64,000 nt of DNA. Origin: Schizochytrium sp. CCTCC M209059. Taxonomy: Eukaryota; Sar; Bigyra; Thraustochytrida; Thraustochytriidae. The translations under genes were made by a program, and so were the position numbers. The notes under the pieces are model-generated. The model was not told the origin of the DNA. It ran no database searches and saw only the letters and a list, made by a program, of their open reading frames with translations. This document shows, one piece after another, positions 22,801 to 30,951 of this stretch (the first letter of the stretch is position 1; each line of letters starts with the position of its first letter). The stretch covers positions 89,840 through 153,839 of the forward strand of contig KN805428.1 of NCBI GenBank assembly GCA_000818945.1. Reading direction: 5' to 3'.

Positions 22801-25511
22801 CCTACGAGATTCCTGTTCGTGCCGAGTCCCAGGAAGTGCGAATTATTGTGGACGACCTGGGAACAATCAACTTTGGTCGTCAGGCGCTCGGAGAAACCAA
22901 GGTGATTCGACGTGTCTTTGAGAATCAAGGAAGCATGGCAGCTGAATTTCGCATTCGTAATACCAATGCAGATCTCGTAGCGGACCCATGCGATGGTGTT
23001 TTGGAGCCTGGCGATGTACTTGCGGTGGATTTTGTATACTCTCCTTCAAGCGAGGGTATCTGCGCGCACCCTGTGCTTTTTGAGACGAATTGCACGGCAC
23101 CGATTGTTCTCGATGTTTATGCGGGTGGAGGCTACCCGCAGCTTGATCTTGACCACTATGAAAGCTTTGACTTTGGTCGCTGCATGGTCGGAAAGACAAT
23201 CCCCAAGCGACTGCGTATTGGCAACTCTGGAAACGCCGTGCTGACAATCACAGCACTCAACTTTGAAAAGCATCGGCGCCGGACGCACGCCGTCTTTGAG
23301 CGTGGCGAGGGCTGGCCACAAGAGCTGACGTCTGGTCAGGTGTTACGTATTGCACCCTCTGAGAGCTACTATGTGCCTCTTGTTTTCCATCCCAATTCGG
23401 AAAGCCACTTTGAAGAGGTTTTCACAATTCAAACAACCGTTGGATCATACTCGCTCCATCTCTTTGGAAGCGGTAGAGAGGCTGTACTTAGTCTGTCTGT
23501 ACACCGCATTGACTTTCTGGATTGCATTGTGGGCAACGCGTATCAGCGTTCTTTCGAGATATCAAATGCAGGGGATCTTGTCTATCCCTTGGACATTTCG
23601 CTCATTTACACCGAAAGTAACGAGCCCGCATCTGACAAAAAGAAGGCAGTCAAGTGGACGCCCTTGAATGACCTCAAGGCGGAACCGCAGCATCTCTCCA
23701 TCGCTCCATTCGAGAAAAGGGTCGTCACTGTGACATATCTGCCCAGCAAGGCAGTCGAGGAGAGTTTGGAAAACGTGCGCATTGCGCTGTCTTCGATCTA
23801 CTCCAACTTTGATGTACCTGTGCGCCTTCACGCCGGCACCGCAGATTTAGTCGTCGATCCACCTGTCTTTGACTTTGGCCACTTCCAGGTGTCAAGGCCG
23901 GCACCCGCCATAGTCACTTTCTCCAATGCCGGGACCATGGGATTTGGCTTTCGACTCAAGCGCGTTGTAGACGACCTTGACATGGACGAAGAGGGCCAGG
24001 ACGAGTCCAGCGACGTCTCGTTTCCGTTTCGGCTCTCTCGATGGGAGGGGTATCTTCCACCTGGCGAGTCCGTCGAAATTGTCGCCACTTTCGTTGTCGG
24101 GGCAAAGTCCGGAGGGGATCTGGAACGCTTTCTTGGCTCATTTCACAAAGAAGTCCATGTAGAGACCGATTTAGTGGGCAGCTCCTTAGTGCTTGTTCTT
24201 CGCGGCAAGTGTGACTCTTCTACCTTGCGGTCGGAAGAGTTTGACCGTGTTCAAATGGGCGCGTGTGCAGTGGGCGACCTTGTCAATAAGACTGTGACGA
24301 TTCGCAATTATGGTGGCTATCCTGCAGAAATAAGTCTGCAGCCGAGCTTTCCGCTCAAAGTTGCGCCCAAGTCCCTCATAGTGCCTGGTCATGGAGATGC
24401 ATCGTTTGTCGTCAGCTGGAAGCCTCTTGGGGGCTACGAGCTGCGAGGAAGCATCAAGGCGCAGTCGAATGTGGGTCTCTTTGACATTCAAGTGAGCGGC
24501 ATTGGAGTGTATCCCAAATTCTATATTGAGGGCTCGAAGGTGGACTTTGGCGTCTGTGCACCCGGCGTTGAGTACGAGCGTAGCTTTGTGGTCCGGAACA
24601 CTGGGAAAATTAAGCTTGAATGGTCTGTCCCTGCTGTCGCGCCGGAGTATCGTGTTTTGCCGGACACTGGCGTACTTGACATCAGGCAAAGTCAAACCGT
24701 GGTGGTCTTCTTTAAGCCCGTTGACCTGGGCCGCTTTCCGGGAGACTTTATCGTAGAATCACGGGGCAGGTATAAAATTGTGAGTGCTTCCGGGGTTGGG
24801 GGAGTGTACAATGTGCAGGTCGTTCCCGAGACTCGGTGCTTTGACTTCGGGGAGACGCCTTGCGGCGTGTTCTCATGGAGAACATTGACTTTAACCAATC
24901 GCGGCACGGTACCTGCGGAGCTTTGTCTCTCTGTGAATAAATTGTGTCAAACGCATGCGCGATTACTGCTTGCCGATGCAAGTATGATAACAACGGCGCA
25001 GAGAATAGAGCCCGAGGAGATGGAGGCAAGCAAAGATGAGCTCGTGGGTAATTCGAAGGATGGGGAGACGCCGCTGCAAGTGAAACTCTTGCCGGGACAG
25101 TTCTCAAGTATTCAAGTCGGCGTTGATCCTGGATTAGATCCAGTTGACTTTGCGTTCACAGTGCACGTCGACAGCGCGGAAGCTGCAGAGAGAATCGCAG
25201 TAAAAGGAACTGGTCATGTGATCAAACTTTCTCCCGAAGCAAGGGCGACGCTACTGCAGGAGCATCTCACCTCTCTTGACATGGTGGAACCCTGCGAGGA
25301 TAACAGCTTTGGTGAAGGTGCTCAATACTCGATTTTCATGCACGAGCCAAGTGCGCGACGGGTGCTGGCGCCTGTAGATGTGGACGACGAGGCTTCATGG
25401 CGACGGCTGGAAATTTGTAACCTAGAGCCAATCGATGTGGCTCGCGATTTGCCACGCCTCGATTTCATCTTGGATGCCCCCAGGCCCTTTCTTCCGGCAC
25501 GTCCCAAATGA
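13869..25511 (+). CDS. Giant ASH-repeat axonemal protein, HYDIN-like
   Basis: The 3,880-aa product is uninterrupted by introns. After an N-terminal helical ARM-like part (about 1-300) and an acidic Asp-rich linker (about 420-450), it consists of roughly twenty immunoglobulin-like ASH/MSP modules. Each opens with a short motif such as LSFGHLS, LEFGII, VDFGDLSVG, VDFGIIPTG, SFGCIQVG, IDFGLCEAG, VDFGIS, LDFGQIACD, INFGRQALG, FDFGRCMVG, VDFGVCAPG or FDFGETPCG. A helical, charged insertion sits near residues 2740-2940. This architecture is that of HYDIN, the central-pair protein of motile cilia, and its relatives CFAP47, CFAP65 and DLEC1; exact orthology is uncertain. The ATG at 13869 is the first in frame (a TTG at 13812 opens the same frame). 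An AATAAA follows the stop at 25704. Confidence 0.88.
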   Translation: MLARGGLAASAGSRGPEAGEDAGADAEQALRLLLGDRCEEALDAGTLRQVLPLLRHPEPTFRELTLRALALAPRKLVVLFRESESRTGVADVLLGVASADERMENRCLAGTVLGRLLPAFEHDSRRQRLEADATAAVFDLFRDAFERQSLHHALAAATAVAPYLERAVQHQGPDSPLVQIFVRESLKVISSAVSAAGPITLASSRASELQHPLLLATLLRILREHLRDTEFNRRTFVEPFREFVHQIFVVKRGPAQWVNREAPEFLRNEASWFLCKWFQIPNDDFIVRLGPAVIRAYVRSTARGGLHAHLKARMKSSSSKYDDACLSDVRQLERRRKARQAKGHSPPQKKHHDSFNYLQFSAQGGYIPRRFSLLANEPTTTRAKGGSFESKSMQAQSAMSLSDATYGTKANATNSTRVVTSANHDHDADENSSDDDETDDDETELPPGLLTNLTFQMAVPSVELSGTKREVILHLTNPGNQAELFALQTFPSTNFAAVPAFGVVAAKSSMPICVRFVQDMSDPSLTGACVRGFLRVRSRHGVAGERVALSAYHGPLLEVLDTELSFGHLSCARGSNRERTLPLIVRNRAKAPCNASFQAVEDHDAVFLVRQSQALIMPGEELWVDVTFRPRECKGYSDTILVSAPGGEVHRIQVSGHGSSPLRVHEEELEFGIIQLDHANGASATKTFRVENLDPSQSIPVSFSSDRPTEVFAEQTTLKPREVREITVRLRTLFTGAFQALLVIASPTCESVSVTLQGFVGNLVTIPLSPNIGLPVQPTGATATFELPLKNYYSSPVELYLTGFEDSPCAAFFQSPTQETLELREGVTVVMHPFEDVSLELRFSSTKPGLFRLPVRLELMHPHRATFGPWYLTIPCTGEDVSGDQRRLKAKRLDFANLRRLLAVSISHEHPAQELTEHEEALDVEEDEQNDSCTPTDEIPSSASPDGFVAHETNLLISQRVTPVFGNPCQNERPRATVEVRNTSSVSQPFKALVSSPFVLRQPSLQEGFVDPHDVLRLEVEIDASLESVTLGPTWGFLSILAEKGGHLRPLCSTLLQGAATAPIHLSCPDDGLIFRGVHRDESATRLLRASNHTPCLAKMTCTIVQDADASPFRIVVDQEGAALTDRDYVMKADFHLKPWDHCNLTLRFKVDNGGVYAAPLICVVHDPFAPDADSEPSKKQAIKVFSGMLDGGAHSNECVATSPTVVDFGDLSVGRSLRQSVLLTNFFRHDLAVALAVDDGPFLMADSQTCALMNLPSAAQDPARRAPLDVMVRPGISRNYVRFCRIMSLSGPEEPKNLILRVRAGVCGLTTNFGNPSRVWTFSEASSEPTLESESPTCVDFGIIPTGRTAPARLDLILRNCGTRSVDVLRVQSKLARLRWSIETLPGHTAEQLRAPGITPSQLQRMRRLAVLGALLTHDEATDARVNAVALEGPDVVTHSASLPCTVDWDEVDFHLDAAQENVRRDLRVKTLRQMDQDRAQARSAANTMGKSVLEKSPSSSSRVDKESTRGGRDEETKIQGIEEDESENTLNRRTSLPHEPLEAFNGALARYGVGLAKPIETPLRLDPGKHVRISLQMDFEQGDTGAIDGDLEVHTDEPGAAASSIHVFRIASKFQPELVFDSSEISFGVVAAGSLGTGFLTIRNPGVVGVHWKANLQRGQSVLLGKLDRNADAGEICIKDKMTGAKSQGTTALDNEMIQDIFAITPAACTLDAGRSQRVKVVFKPTRKFLQKEIHASLIFKTSLLGSEQGTLGRSSVYDSLPVALHGATGAAAVEAFSDEMTPASDNAAAPTAPHLSFGCIQVGMRKSREFRLYNSGNMAADFVVERDPDANNVDATRFGNLFSFVPAVGIIQSGETRCVTVRYLANDQGLHDVTLHVTWNTHSKVPEESVPTDAGSNLIKIHCSGSGGLPQLHVRQARIKYEQAIVGVANLAHLQVFNYGTAECFVAFKMPIKSLHVSHSAEGICVPPRDSIQIPVIFTPTTLERVETTLVVHMIQDASVFYEVDVSAFVGVPDLSITPERALCGLDFDVALVKQTHVRSFTVTNIGDVGLDFACAFLRPTRTAIERHMRRASAIANGQRRNSLTHGPKRQSLDKSCRESWLDTYSFPDDFEDFVPEYLTVEPMEGTFSTGMMIHFTVSFTPLEREKESHAIFAIQNRFDTIKAEIRGVGGDPLLELDTPLRVIDFGLCEAGQAYERTIHVMNPGNVPYDFIVEPDPSDAELRATLLQFAHVAGEDSAHAERNGGAAGPSQKPRKSLVHGANELTEHLPRALAKFGFALETSGTCNAYGRSPVRFTFKVPETVNLSPSTRSSIFSAKIQLRHATGYEQLTLRAKEAFASLELHDTDQMPLQDTVVDFGISAVRQTHLRTVLLHNSGKLPAVFSIQSNASSEYAIFPRDGTVGPGESLPLQVSFAPTLSDRVEGNFVAIYNCASRLSIPVAGTGGKGVVDVEFVSERDKSMHGLDFQLVSTHVLMEKKVLLHNVGQVPLRLVCESTSPSYTIGSIRMTDVQAATPGYGSKFTCSNGEAERLGSQSSHGASQYASPMMIVPRKGRRGKSQQSQQLQKSYQQDHSVPQGDPGGSEVTSGRTGPGRGSIFLPSGDDDLLRAQSKLALDHYGKSGHDTEGHVVVECTLPPGFFAILRVRLFAEREITYAGMLKVRSEFDAKSIPLRARGGGVKLRHTGDLDFGQIACDHTYTRTITLSNSGSIPSSVEIYWKMKPSSREAFALSKAGVRSGTVLLKGSTTRLGLRRFWHWALENVLALVREARVLTGNQELTADQRDALLDPDADLEACLGLRDTTKRNSVAKISAGAFAHRKSQSAAAGTLSGLNEAFRGLQAAGETAGARVAQILDRFHKYQEIQLARQEDDARDLSEVVRTKDEVARDSRALREFLHASASRREHAAINAADVDPQQQFEKELEDSRFSLPHVQVTPRQGTLSERMSMDVTVTLNTSVEGSFEATLVVAPSLPGVGPYEIPVRAESQEVRIIVDDLGTINFGRQALGETKVIRRVFENQGSMAAEFRIRNTNADLVADPCDGVLEPGDVLAVDFVYSPSSEGICAHPVLFETNCTAPIVLDVYAGGGYPQLDLDHYESFDFGRCMVGKTIPKRLRIGNSGNAVLTITALNFEKHRRRTHAVFERGEGWPQELTSGQVLRIAPSESYYVPLVFHPNSESHFEEVFTIQTTVGSYSLHLFGSGREAVLSLSVHRIDFLDCIVGNAYQRSFEISNAGDLVYPLDISLIYTESNEPASDKKKAVKWTPLNDLKAEPQHLSIAPFEKRVVTVTYLPSKAVEESLENVRIALSSIYSNFDVPVRLHAGTADLVVDPPVFDFGHFQVSRPAPAIVTFSNAGTMGFGFRLKRVVDDLDMDEEGQDESSDVSFPFRLSRWEGYLPPGESVEIVATFVVGAKSGGDLERFLGSFHKEVHVETDLVGSSLVLVLRGKCDSSTLRSEEFDRVQMGACAVGDLVNKTVTIRNYGGYPAEISLQPSFPLKVAPKSLIVPGHGDASFVVSWKPLGGYELRGSIKAQSNVGLFDIQVSGIGVYPKFYIEGSKVDFGVCAPGVEYERSFVVRNTGKIKLEWSVPAVAPEYRVLPDTGVLDIRQSQTVVVFFKPVDLGRFPGDFIVESRGRYKIVSASGVGGVYNVQVVPETRCFDFGETPCGVFSWRTLTLTNRGTVPAELCLSVNKLCQTHARLLLADASMITTAQRIEPEEMEASKDELVGNSKDGETPLQVKLLPGQFSSIQVGVDPGLDPVDFAFTVHVDSAEAAERIAVKGTGHVIKLSPEARATLLQEHLTSLDMVEPCEDNSFGEGAQYSIFMHEPSARRVLAPVDVDDEASWRRLEICNLEPIDVARDLPRLDFILDAPRPFLPARPK

Positions 25512-25703
25512 ACAAACACGCCAACCCGCCATCGTTTCAATCAAGGAGTTTGAGAGAAATACTAAAGTTGCCAAGGTGAACCACGGCAAACTCAAACTTA
25601 GGCCTAAATCTCTGTCCATCCCTCTGGCTCTGTTCTTGTACGTGTGCGCGTGTGCATGCGTGTCTTTGAGGAGATACGCCTACACCTATACAACTTGTAA
25701 GAG

Positions 25704-25709
25704 AATAAA
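25704..25709 (+). promoter_or_regulatory. Putative polyadenylation signal AATAAA
   Basis: AATAAA lies about 190 bases after the stop of the HYDIN-like gene, in the spacer before the convergent SH3 gene. It is a plausible 3' processing signal. Whether this organism uses the canonical hexamer is unknown. Confidence 0.35.
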
Positions 25710-25785
25710 AATAGATTGAAGACTTTCCAAAAGTGCTAAGATCCGCAGAGCCAAAAGGCGGAAGCAATCCCGGAGGATGATTCGC

Positions 25786-27423
25786 CTAGTTCCATTCGGA
25801 ATCAGCAGAATCTTCCGTTGGGTCGATATGCTCCCGGCGTTCTGCAAGGCGCTCTGCAAGAGCACCCATGAGACCTGTTCCGCTGGGTTCGGCGCCCTGC
25901 TTCGAATGCGCAGAGGTTGTGCTCACATGCCTTTTCAGCTGATTCGTTCCATTGCGAATGTCCTTGAGGAAGGGCACGTCGCGTTTGGGAAGCTGTTTTT
26001 TGGTCGGAGTTGCGGCAGTCTCTGTACTAGATTTTTTCTGAGTGTCTTGTTGCGACTTCTCGTTGGAGATTGAAGAAGACGAAGACGAAGAAGGAGATGG
26101 GGAACTCGACGCTTGAGAAGGAGCGGAAGAGGCTGACGCGCTCTCGACAAAGGCCTTCGAGGATTTGATGAGAAACGATTCCGGGACATATCCTGTCAAG
26201 CCATCGGTTCTTTTCACAAAGACCCAGCCGGCTTCCGGCCTCTCGAGGACGCGGACAATCGTGCCAAGGGAGACACTGAGCTCGCCTTCCCCCTCGCTTG
26301 TGAACTCTGCAGCTACCTCTGCGGACTGCTGCGGGGCCAAGGGCTTCGCAGCTTCTGTATGCGCTGTACCGTGGGCCTTGTCGGTCGGACCGTTTTCAAC
26401 AAATTCGAGCTGGGCGCGTTCTGTAGAGACATAAAGCACAAAAGAAGCTGCGAGAGCAGTGATGGGTAGTGTCATGATCATGCACTTTATTCCCTCGACC
26501 GACTCTTGCCAATCATGGTGAAACTGCTGCGAGGTGGACAATGTGCGCGAAGTCAGCGCCACATAGGCCACGATCCAGGCCAAGAAGTAGAGGGGCAGCG
26601 GGGACGAGGATGATGTCCAGCGGCGCTCTCCCGGAGACTTGTCGTGGTCGACGCCATTGCATTCAAAACGCAACCAAAGTGCAGTAGCTACAGCGGCCAC
26701 GATCGTGTGCAAGGCTGTGTACCAATGACCTGAGAGCAACATGCAATTCGTCACCTGGCGCTCGCGAAGCCAAAAGTGAAAGCACACAGCGACGGCCCAG
26801 GTGTAAGCGCACGCCATCTGTACGACGGGGAGGAGGACAAAGCTTGTGTCAGCAGCACTGGGGAACCACTTGGGGGTGCGCCACTTTGCGACGTGGCAGA
26901 GGACCTGGGCACCGAGGACGAGAATGATGGGCAGGACCGCACACATTGCGCCCATACGAAAGAAGACTTGGTTGACGATTGGGCGAAGAGCGCGATCGAT
27001 GGACTTGCGCTGTTTTGCGGCAAAGTCCTGAGCAAGCGTTCGGCTGACAGTATGGTTCCTGATCCACACCTCGGCGTTTACAATATCCATGTCTTGCATA
27101 AAGTGCTCGCACATTTCTCGCGCAACTCTCTTTTCTTCAGCCACCTTTGGGTGTGTTGTCTGTAGCTTTGCTGGAAATTTGACGAGCACGAGCAAGCCGC
27201 ACAGCACTGCAAAACCGAGGACGAGGCCAAGGGTAACGGCGGCAAGAACCTTGCGCTTGCGCTCGAGCACGTCTTTGGGCCAGCCTAGCTTCCTGGTCTT
27301 GGAGGAGGAGCTGGCGTCCCTGGCATCCTCTTGGCGCGTCAGGGCGTGGAATGAGCCGCAGAAGACGGTTGCCGCGACGAGGCCCACGAAGGGCTCGACC
27401 TCTTTCCACGCAACCCCGGCCAT
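25786..27423 (-). CDS. Multi-pass membrane protein with C-terminal SH3 domain
   Basis: No named family is recognised. From the ATG at 27423 (a GTG 12 codons upstream opens the same frame) the protein has 545 aa. About seven hydrophobic segments are visible: VGLVAATVFCGSF near 13-25, VLAAVTLGLVLGFAVLCGLL near 58-77, then four in the middle, and MIMTLPITALAASFVLYV near 310-330. Between the second and third is a hydrophilic loop of ~85 residues. After the last segment comes an SH3 fold (VAAEFTSEGEGELSVSLGTI, GWVFVKRTDGLTGYVPESFL), then a Ser-rich tail. An SH3 domain on a membrane protein suggests recruitment of proline-rich cytoplasmic partners. The gene is convergent with the HYDIN-like gene and divergent from VPS35L. 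Confidence 0.8.
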   Translation of the reverse strand: MAGVAWKEVEPFVGLVAATVFCGSFHALTRQEDARDASSSSKTRKLGWPKDVLERKRKVLAAVTLGLVLGFAVLCGLLVLVKFPAKLQTTHPKVAEEKRVAREMCEHFMQDMDIVNAEVWIRNHTVSRTLAQDFAAKQRKSIDRALRPIVNQVFFRMGAMCAVLPIILVLGAQVLCHVAKWRTPKWFPSAADTSFVLLPVVQMACAYTWAVAVCFHFWLRERQVTNCMLLSGHWYTALHTIVAAVATALWLRFECNGVDHDKSPGERRWTSSSSPLPLYFLAWIVAYVALTSRTLSTSQQFHHDWQESVEGIKCMIMTLPITALAASFVLYVSTERAQLEFVENGPTDKAHGTAHTEAAKPLAPQQSAEVAAEFTSEGEGELSVSLGTIVRVLERPEAGWVFVKRTDGLTGYVPESFLIKSSKAFVESASASSAPSQASSSPSPSSSSSSSISNEKSQQDTQKKSSTETAATPTKKQLPKRDVPFLKDIRNGTNQLKRHVSTTSAHSKQGAEPSGTGLMGALAERLAERREHIDPTEDSADSEWN

Positions 27424-27990
27424 TACTCTCCTTCCTCGCTTGCTTCCTCGCTCACTCACGCCAGTAGCGCCTGTTCCTTCTTTCGACGGCGCGCTTCGCG
27501 TTCCTTCCGCTGCGCGTAGTCGTCGATGCGCTCGCCCGCAACTCCCCTGTTCGTTCGATCAATCGCGAGTGATTCGTTTCGGGTCTGGGCGTGCAATGCG
27601 TGCGTAGCCTGCGCCTCAACCCAAGTCCTCTTGCTCTTGCCTGGAACTGGCGAGGCTCCGTCTCTTGTGAATTATAAATTAAAGCCACGGTGGAAGTCAA
27701 GCTGGACCCTTGCCGAAGGTCTTTACCGGTCGAGATGGGCACTCGCGAGAGATCTTGCGAAAAGATGGGGCTGGCGGCTGACCGCAACCATTTCCTTGCG
27801 CCAAAAAGCCTCTTTGGCAGAGGGTCTTGCTCTCGTGCTCTCGTGCCCGAGCTAGCTAGCTACGTAGCTAGCTAGCTAGGTTAGCTAGCTAGCTAGCCAA
27901 GTACGTACAGCTCGTGAGTGGAACGGCGCCGCGGTCGGCGTATTCGTTCACGTAGAAAAACAAACTTGAAAGATCTGGTCGAGGAGGACA
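27424..27990. other. Divergent intergenic region with GCTA repeat
   Basis: Upstream region shared by the SH3 membrane protein (-) and VPS35L (+). A GCTA tetranucleotide tract, interrupted twice, covers about 27850-27898 and can fold on itself because GCTAGC and TAGCTA are palindromic. No gene is seen. Confidence 0.6.
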
Positions 27991-30951
27991 ATGATGGCGG
28001 AGACCGACCGTGACGACGTTTGGGCGCGCGAGGCCTCGTGGACGCTCAAAGCAAGGCAACACGACGGAGAGCGTGGCCCCAAGCAGGAAAAGAGCGCGTC
28101 GAGGGAGGCGGTCCGCGAAACAACGCGAGATCATCCTCTCAGAGCGCTCCAGGCCTATCCTCGATCGAGAACCGAAAGCAGTGGCGAAGACCCTCTGTCA
28201 AGGCCAAAGTCGTCCAAGCTAACATCTGCAACGAGTGTCATCAGCAATCGCGGGCTCACTGTGACAGCAAACTCTGATTCTACATTAAGATCCATGCCAA
28301 ACGGAAGTTCACCCTCGTCGCAGTCTTTTTTATGGCGTCGACTCTTGGAAAGATGTGCCAGAGAGCTGGCACCATTGGGACATGTTCGTGTGCGCGGGGG
28401 TCACCTGATGCCAACCTCGCTATCAAGTCCAAACAATCGAGGCCACGATTCACGGAATACAGCTGTGTCGCTCTCGAAGGCACGCCTCCGGCTCGATCAC
28501 TTACAGTCGAAATCTCGCATTCTTGAGACAGAGCAACGGCCCGCGCCTGCCTCTGTTCCGGGTTTGTTTTCTGAAGAGGGCGTTGTGAGCTTGACGAAAA
28601 AGGAGTGCATTGACCGCATCGTAAAACTGCGAGCTCTACTGAGGCGCGCATGGAGGCGCGGTGAACGAACCCAAGCGCTGCGAATCATCATCCACGCTAC
28701 CAAGCTGCTCTCCGACTTTTCTGCCCCGCAACAACACCCATTTCTCTGGGCCCATGTCGTCGAGGTACTCGATGAGTTCGGAGAACTTGTGTTAGATCGA
28801 TTGCGCCGCCTTCAGTCAAAGGAGTCAGACCACGAAGGCGGGCCTTTCCAGGATGTAGTTGCGGGCCAATTGAGCGCCTTCGATGCGTGCCGGCACTGGT
28901 TCGCCAAAGCGGCTAATATTCGCGAACTTTTGCCGAGATTGTACGTTCAGATTGCGCTTCTCCCTTGCTTTAATTTGCAGCACGAGAGAGATCCAAGCGG
29001 CGAGGAGAAAAACGACCCGAGTTTATCCGAGTTTCTTAACCACATTCGTAAGTCAATCCGCGGTATCGGAAGTCCACTTGCAGGTCTGTACTGCCGGGCG
29101 TACTTTGTACGCAACGGTGATGTGCTCTTTGCAAGCCAAACGACTTGTAAACACCGCGAAACGTGGCGGAATCTTGTGCTCGCGTCTCTTTTTGACTATA
29201 TGCAGTGCTCGGAGGACTTCCGTGAGCGACAGGGCGCCAAAGTGTGGACTTTTCACGGCATGAATGCAGCCTCCTTTGAGGCAGTGCACGCGCCAGCTGC
29301 AGAGTGGGTGGTTCAGACGTTCGGTCGCGATGCAGAAGAGCGTCACTTTGATCTCGTCTTTGAGCGCTGCATCGCTACCTGGGGCATTGGGTTGCGCGCG
29401 CTGCTCGCTGGGTTTGCACCACATATTTTTGTCCCTCGTGCACAAGCCCTACTCGATCTTATTGAGACGAGGGATTGGGACGAGCGCACGCGTGGTGGCG
29501 TGCTTGCGCGGATTATAGATGGGCTCTGCGCATTGCAAAAGGTTCCTCAAGGTGCAAGAAGTACAGGAGAAACCTCATCCTCTGTTACCATCAACAACAT
29601 CGCCACCAACAACAACAACAACCTTGCGCTCTTCGCGCGGCTTCGTCGAGAAGTGTCCCAGCTTCAAGAGATGGAGACATTCGCAGACTGCGCAGTCTCG
29701 CTCGTCGGACTTGCTCAAGCCCAAGGACAAGAGGGCGAAGAGTACGCGGAGACCGTGCGGGGCGTGATGCAGCGCCTACGTCATGAATTCGACGTGCATG
29801 GGACGCTTGAGCGCGCAGAGCCTCAAATGGAGCGTCTCTGTATGCTGTTTTGTGGAGATGAAACGGAGCCAAGCAACGCATGTCTCGCGGACGAGAACGT
29901 GATGGAGATTCTGGAAATGATTCAAAGCGCACGCAAGACCTCGCTTGAGAAAATGCTTCTCGCTCGGCTCGCCCCGACATCTGACCTTGTTGTGATTCAC
30001 ACGGCACTGACCGTCGCTCGTGATTTGCACGATGCCATTGATGCACTTGCTGGCGACGCCGAAAGACGGCACAATGGACAGCTTGTCTGTCACTTTCTGG
30101 ACTGCATTGAGCTTGCAAGAGCTCGAGACCGAGACCAGCTCTTTCAGATTCTGGGAGACTGCCGTGCGTCTTTTCCAAATCTAGAATGCGCTCTCGAACG
30201 CATCGTGCATCGCGTTGCCCAACTTGCGCTTTGTGCCGGACGTGAACGCGGCGCGATATTGAGCCGACCGATAGCTCGCGAGGAAGCGTTTGTCAAGTCA
30301 TGTCTTGCATTCTGCCACATTACAATCCCATCGCTAGCATCTCCTGTGCGTCGTTTTGCACTTTCATTGCACTGCGCTGGCGTTGCGCTGGCGCGAGGGG
30401 TCTTACCGCAAATGGATGCTCATCTCGAGCAAGCTCTGGGAGTGTGGAACGTGATTACGCCAGATGAAAGTCGTCTCGAGTGCGTGCGAGCCTTTCTTGG
30501 TGGTCTCGCGGGAGTGCCGACTACGCTTGAGGAGCCTCTTTATTATGCGCGCAAAGTCTGCGATAAACTGCACCTTGGTTCCTGGGACGAGTCTTTGGGC
30601 GCGCGGGGTCTCGCCCGTGTAGCAGTCGTTCAGGTTTTAGTAGCTCTAGGCCAGGACGACGAGCTTTCACGCGGCACGATTGGCGAGCTCATGAGTGAGA
30701 TTCTCAGCGACGTCTACCACGAAGATCTCGCGCCCCTGCGTAAGGCCTGCGCCGGCGCGAGACCCGCTGAGGCAGAGATTCTGCATGCATTTGGACGTTT
30801 GGTTTTGACGCTTTTGGACGTTTTGACTAGTCATTTTGCGCTGGAAGATGAGCAGCGCAAGGCCCTTGCACGCCTTCTTTCAGAGTTGAAGGACAATGTG
30901 CAAGCAGCAGGGCCTCGCCTCGAGCGCCTTCGTGCTATGCTCATGGTATAG
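27991..30951 (+). CDS. VPS35L: VPS35-like retriever subunit (VPS35L / C16orf62)
   Basis: Scaffold subunit of the retriever complex, which with VPS26C, VPS29 and the CCC and WASH complexes returns cargo from endosomes to the plasma membrane. The 986-aa product matches VPS35L in length and landmarks: ALRIIIHATKLLSDFSA, VVEVLDEFGELVLDRL, ANIRELLPRLYVQIALLPC, IRGIGSPLAGLYCRAYF, WGIGLRALLAGF, the SFPNLECALERIVHRV block, and AFVKSCLAFCHITIPSLASP near the C-terminal third. The protein is an all-helical solenoid, preceded by about 190 disordered residues rich in Ser and Arg. Two ATGs are adjacent at 27991; either could start. It is intronless. Confidence 0.93.
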   Translation: MMAETDRDDVWAREASWTLKARQHDGERGPKQEKSASREAVRETTRDHPLRALQAYPRSRTESSGEDPLSRPKSSKLTSATSVISNRGLTVTANSDSTLRSMPNGSSPSSQSFLWRRLLERCARELAPLGHVRVRGGHLMPTSLSSPNNRGHDSRNTAVSLSKARLRLDHLQSKSRILETEQRPAPASVPGLFSEEGVVSLTKKECIDRIVKLRALLRRAWRRGERTQALRIIIHATKLLSDFSAPQQHPFLWAHVVEVLDEFGELVLDRLRRLQSKESDHEGGPFQDVVAGQLSAFDACRHWFAKAANIRELLPRLYVQIALLPCFNLQHERDPSGEEKNDPSLSEFLNHIRKSIRGIGSPLAGLYCRAYFVRNGDVLFASQTTCKHRETWRNLVLASLFDYMQCSEDFRERQGAKVWTFHGMNAASFEAVHAPAAEWVVQTFGRDAEERHFDLVFERCIATWGIGLRALLAGFAPHIFVPRAQALLDLIETRDWDERTRGGVLARIIDGLCALQKVPQGARSTGETSSSVTINNIATNNNNNLALFARLRREVSQLQEMETFADCAVSLVGLAQAQGQEGEEYAETVRGVMQRLRHEFDVHGTLERAEPQMERLCMLFCGDETEPSNACLADENVMEILEMIQSARKTSLEKMLLARLAPTSDLVVIHTALTVARDLHDAIDALAGDAERRHNGQLVCHFLDCIELARARDRDQLFQILGDCRASFPNLECALERIVHRVAQLALCAGRERGAILSRPIAREEAFVKSCLAFCHITIPSLASPVRRFALSLHCAGVALARGVLPQMDAHLEQALGVWNVITPDESRLECVRAFLGGLAGVPTTLEEPLYYARKVCDKLHLGSWDESLGARGLARVAVVQVLVALGQDDELSRGTIGELMSEILSDVYHEDLAPLRKACAGARPAEAEILHAFGRLVLTLLDVLTSHFALEDEQRKALARLLSELKDNVQAAGPRLERLRAMLMV

